DNA from: an uncultured Bacilli bacterium | GTDB lineage: Bacteria; Bacillota_I; Bacilli_A; RF39; UBA660 | DNA: 12,752 nucleotides | Direction: 5' to 3' | NCBI GenBank assembly: GCA_947629425.1 | Contig: CANRDR010000034.1 | Coordinates: 1 to 12,752 of the forward strand | Shown here: positions 12,717 to 12,752 of the stretch, piece by piece | Position numbering within the stretch: the stretch's first letter is position 1 | How the letters are laid out: the number at the start of each line of letters is the position of its first letter | Notes under the pieces: generated by a model | Databases searched by the model: none | What the model was told of the DNA's origin: nothing | The model's input: the letters and a program-made list of their open reading frames with translations, nothing else | Program-made: the position numbers and the translations under genes

Positions 12717-12752
12717 TTATGCAATTTTTAAAATTTGAAATTTTAGAAAATT
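12717..12752. other. AT-only near-palindrome at the window edge
   Basis: From about 12723 the sequence is almost self-complementary around AATTT with one bulge. It could be a terminator or promoter flank of a gene beyond the window. Nothing further can be supported. Confidence 0.3.

Overview
The window comes from a very AT-rich bacterium of the Bacillota (Firmicutes) type that uses the standard bacterial code. Arginine codons are almost all AGA, leucine is mostly TTA, and Shine-Dalgarno sites are clear. About a dozen intact genes have no internal TGA and encode tryptophan only as TGG, which argues against the Mycoplasma code. An uncultured gut Bacilli or Mollicutes-like lineage would fit, but that is inference. 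Two genes resemble Bacillus spore genes (a YutH/CotS-family coat protein and the germination hydrolase CwlJ), so the lineage probably sporulates or recently did.

Layout. Positions 1-1497 hold the 3' part of a group II intron. It has recognisable RNA domains II, III, V and VI, and a maturase gene broken by one in-frame TGA. The intron ends exactly where a TATAAT box begins, 20 bp upstream of the yutH-like gene (1518-2405). That gene converges, with a 4-bp overlap, on a NifU-type iron-sulfur scaffold gene on the minus strand (2402-2626). The nifU-like gene shares a mirrored divergent promoter with a gene for a CvfD/GSP13-like S1 RNA-binding protein (2710-3057).

Positions 3131-5767 look like one four-gene operon. 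It encodes a small membrane protein, two paralogous membrane proteins (signal peptide, Ser/Trp/Asp hexapeptide repeats, one membrane segment, Tim44-like domain, zinc ribbon), and a third paralog with only the soluble part. Shared DNA blocks show recent duplication or gene conversion. This is the best candidate in the window for an undescribed system.

Next come mscL with an unrecognised downstream gene (5820-6999), and then a tight tsaB-rimI-tsaD operon (7068-9059) with overlapping genes, which makes the tRNA t6A modification and acetylates a ribosomal protein. The 200-bp gap at 9060-9262 holds three 23-bp tandem repeats (possibly an orphan transposon end), a terminator and the promoter of a phosphoketolase gene (9263-11608), a central enzyme of heterofermentative sugar breakdown. 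An unrecognised acidic protein (11657-12199) converges with a 9-bp overlap on cwlJ (12191-12616, minus strand). The cwlJ gene has a sigma-E-like promoter.

Regulation looks uniform. Most promoters have an extended -10 box (TGnTATAAT) only 19-24 nt from the start codon. Several terminators have the stop codon inside the hairpin, and many ribosome binding sites use the GGTGAT register. No tRNA, rRNA or CRISPR array was seen.
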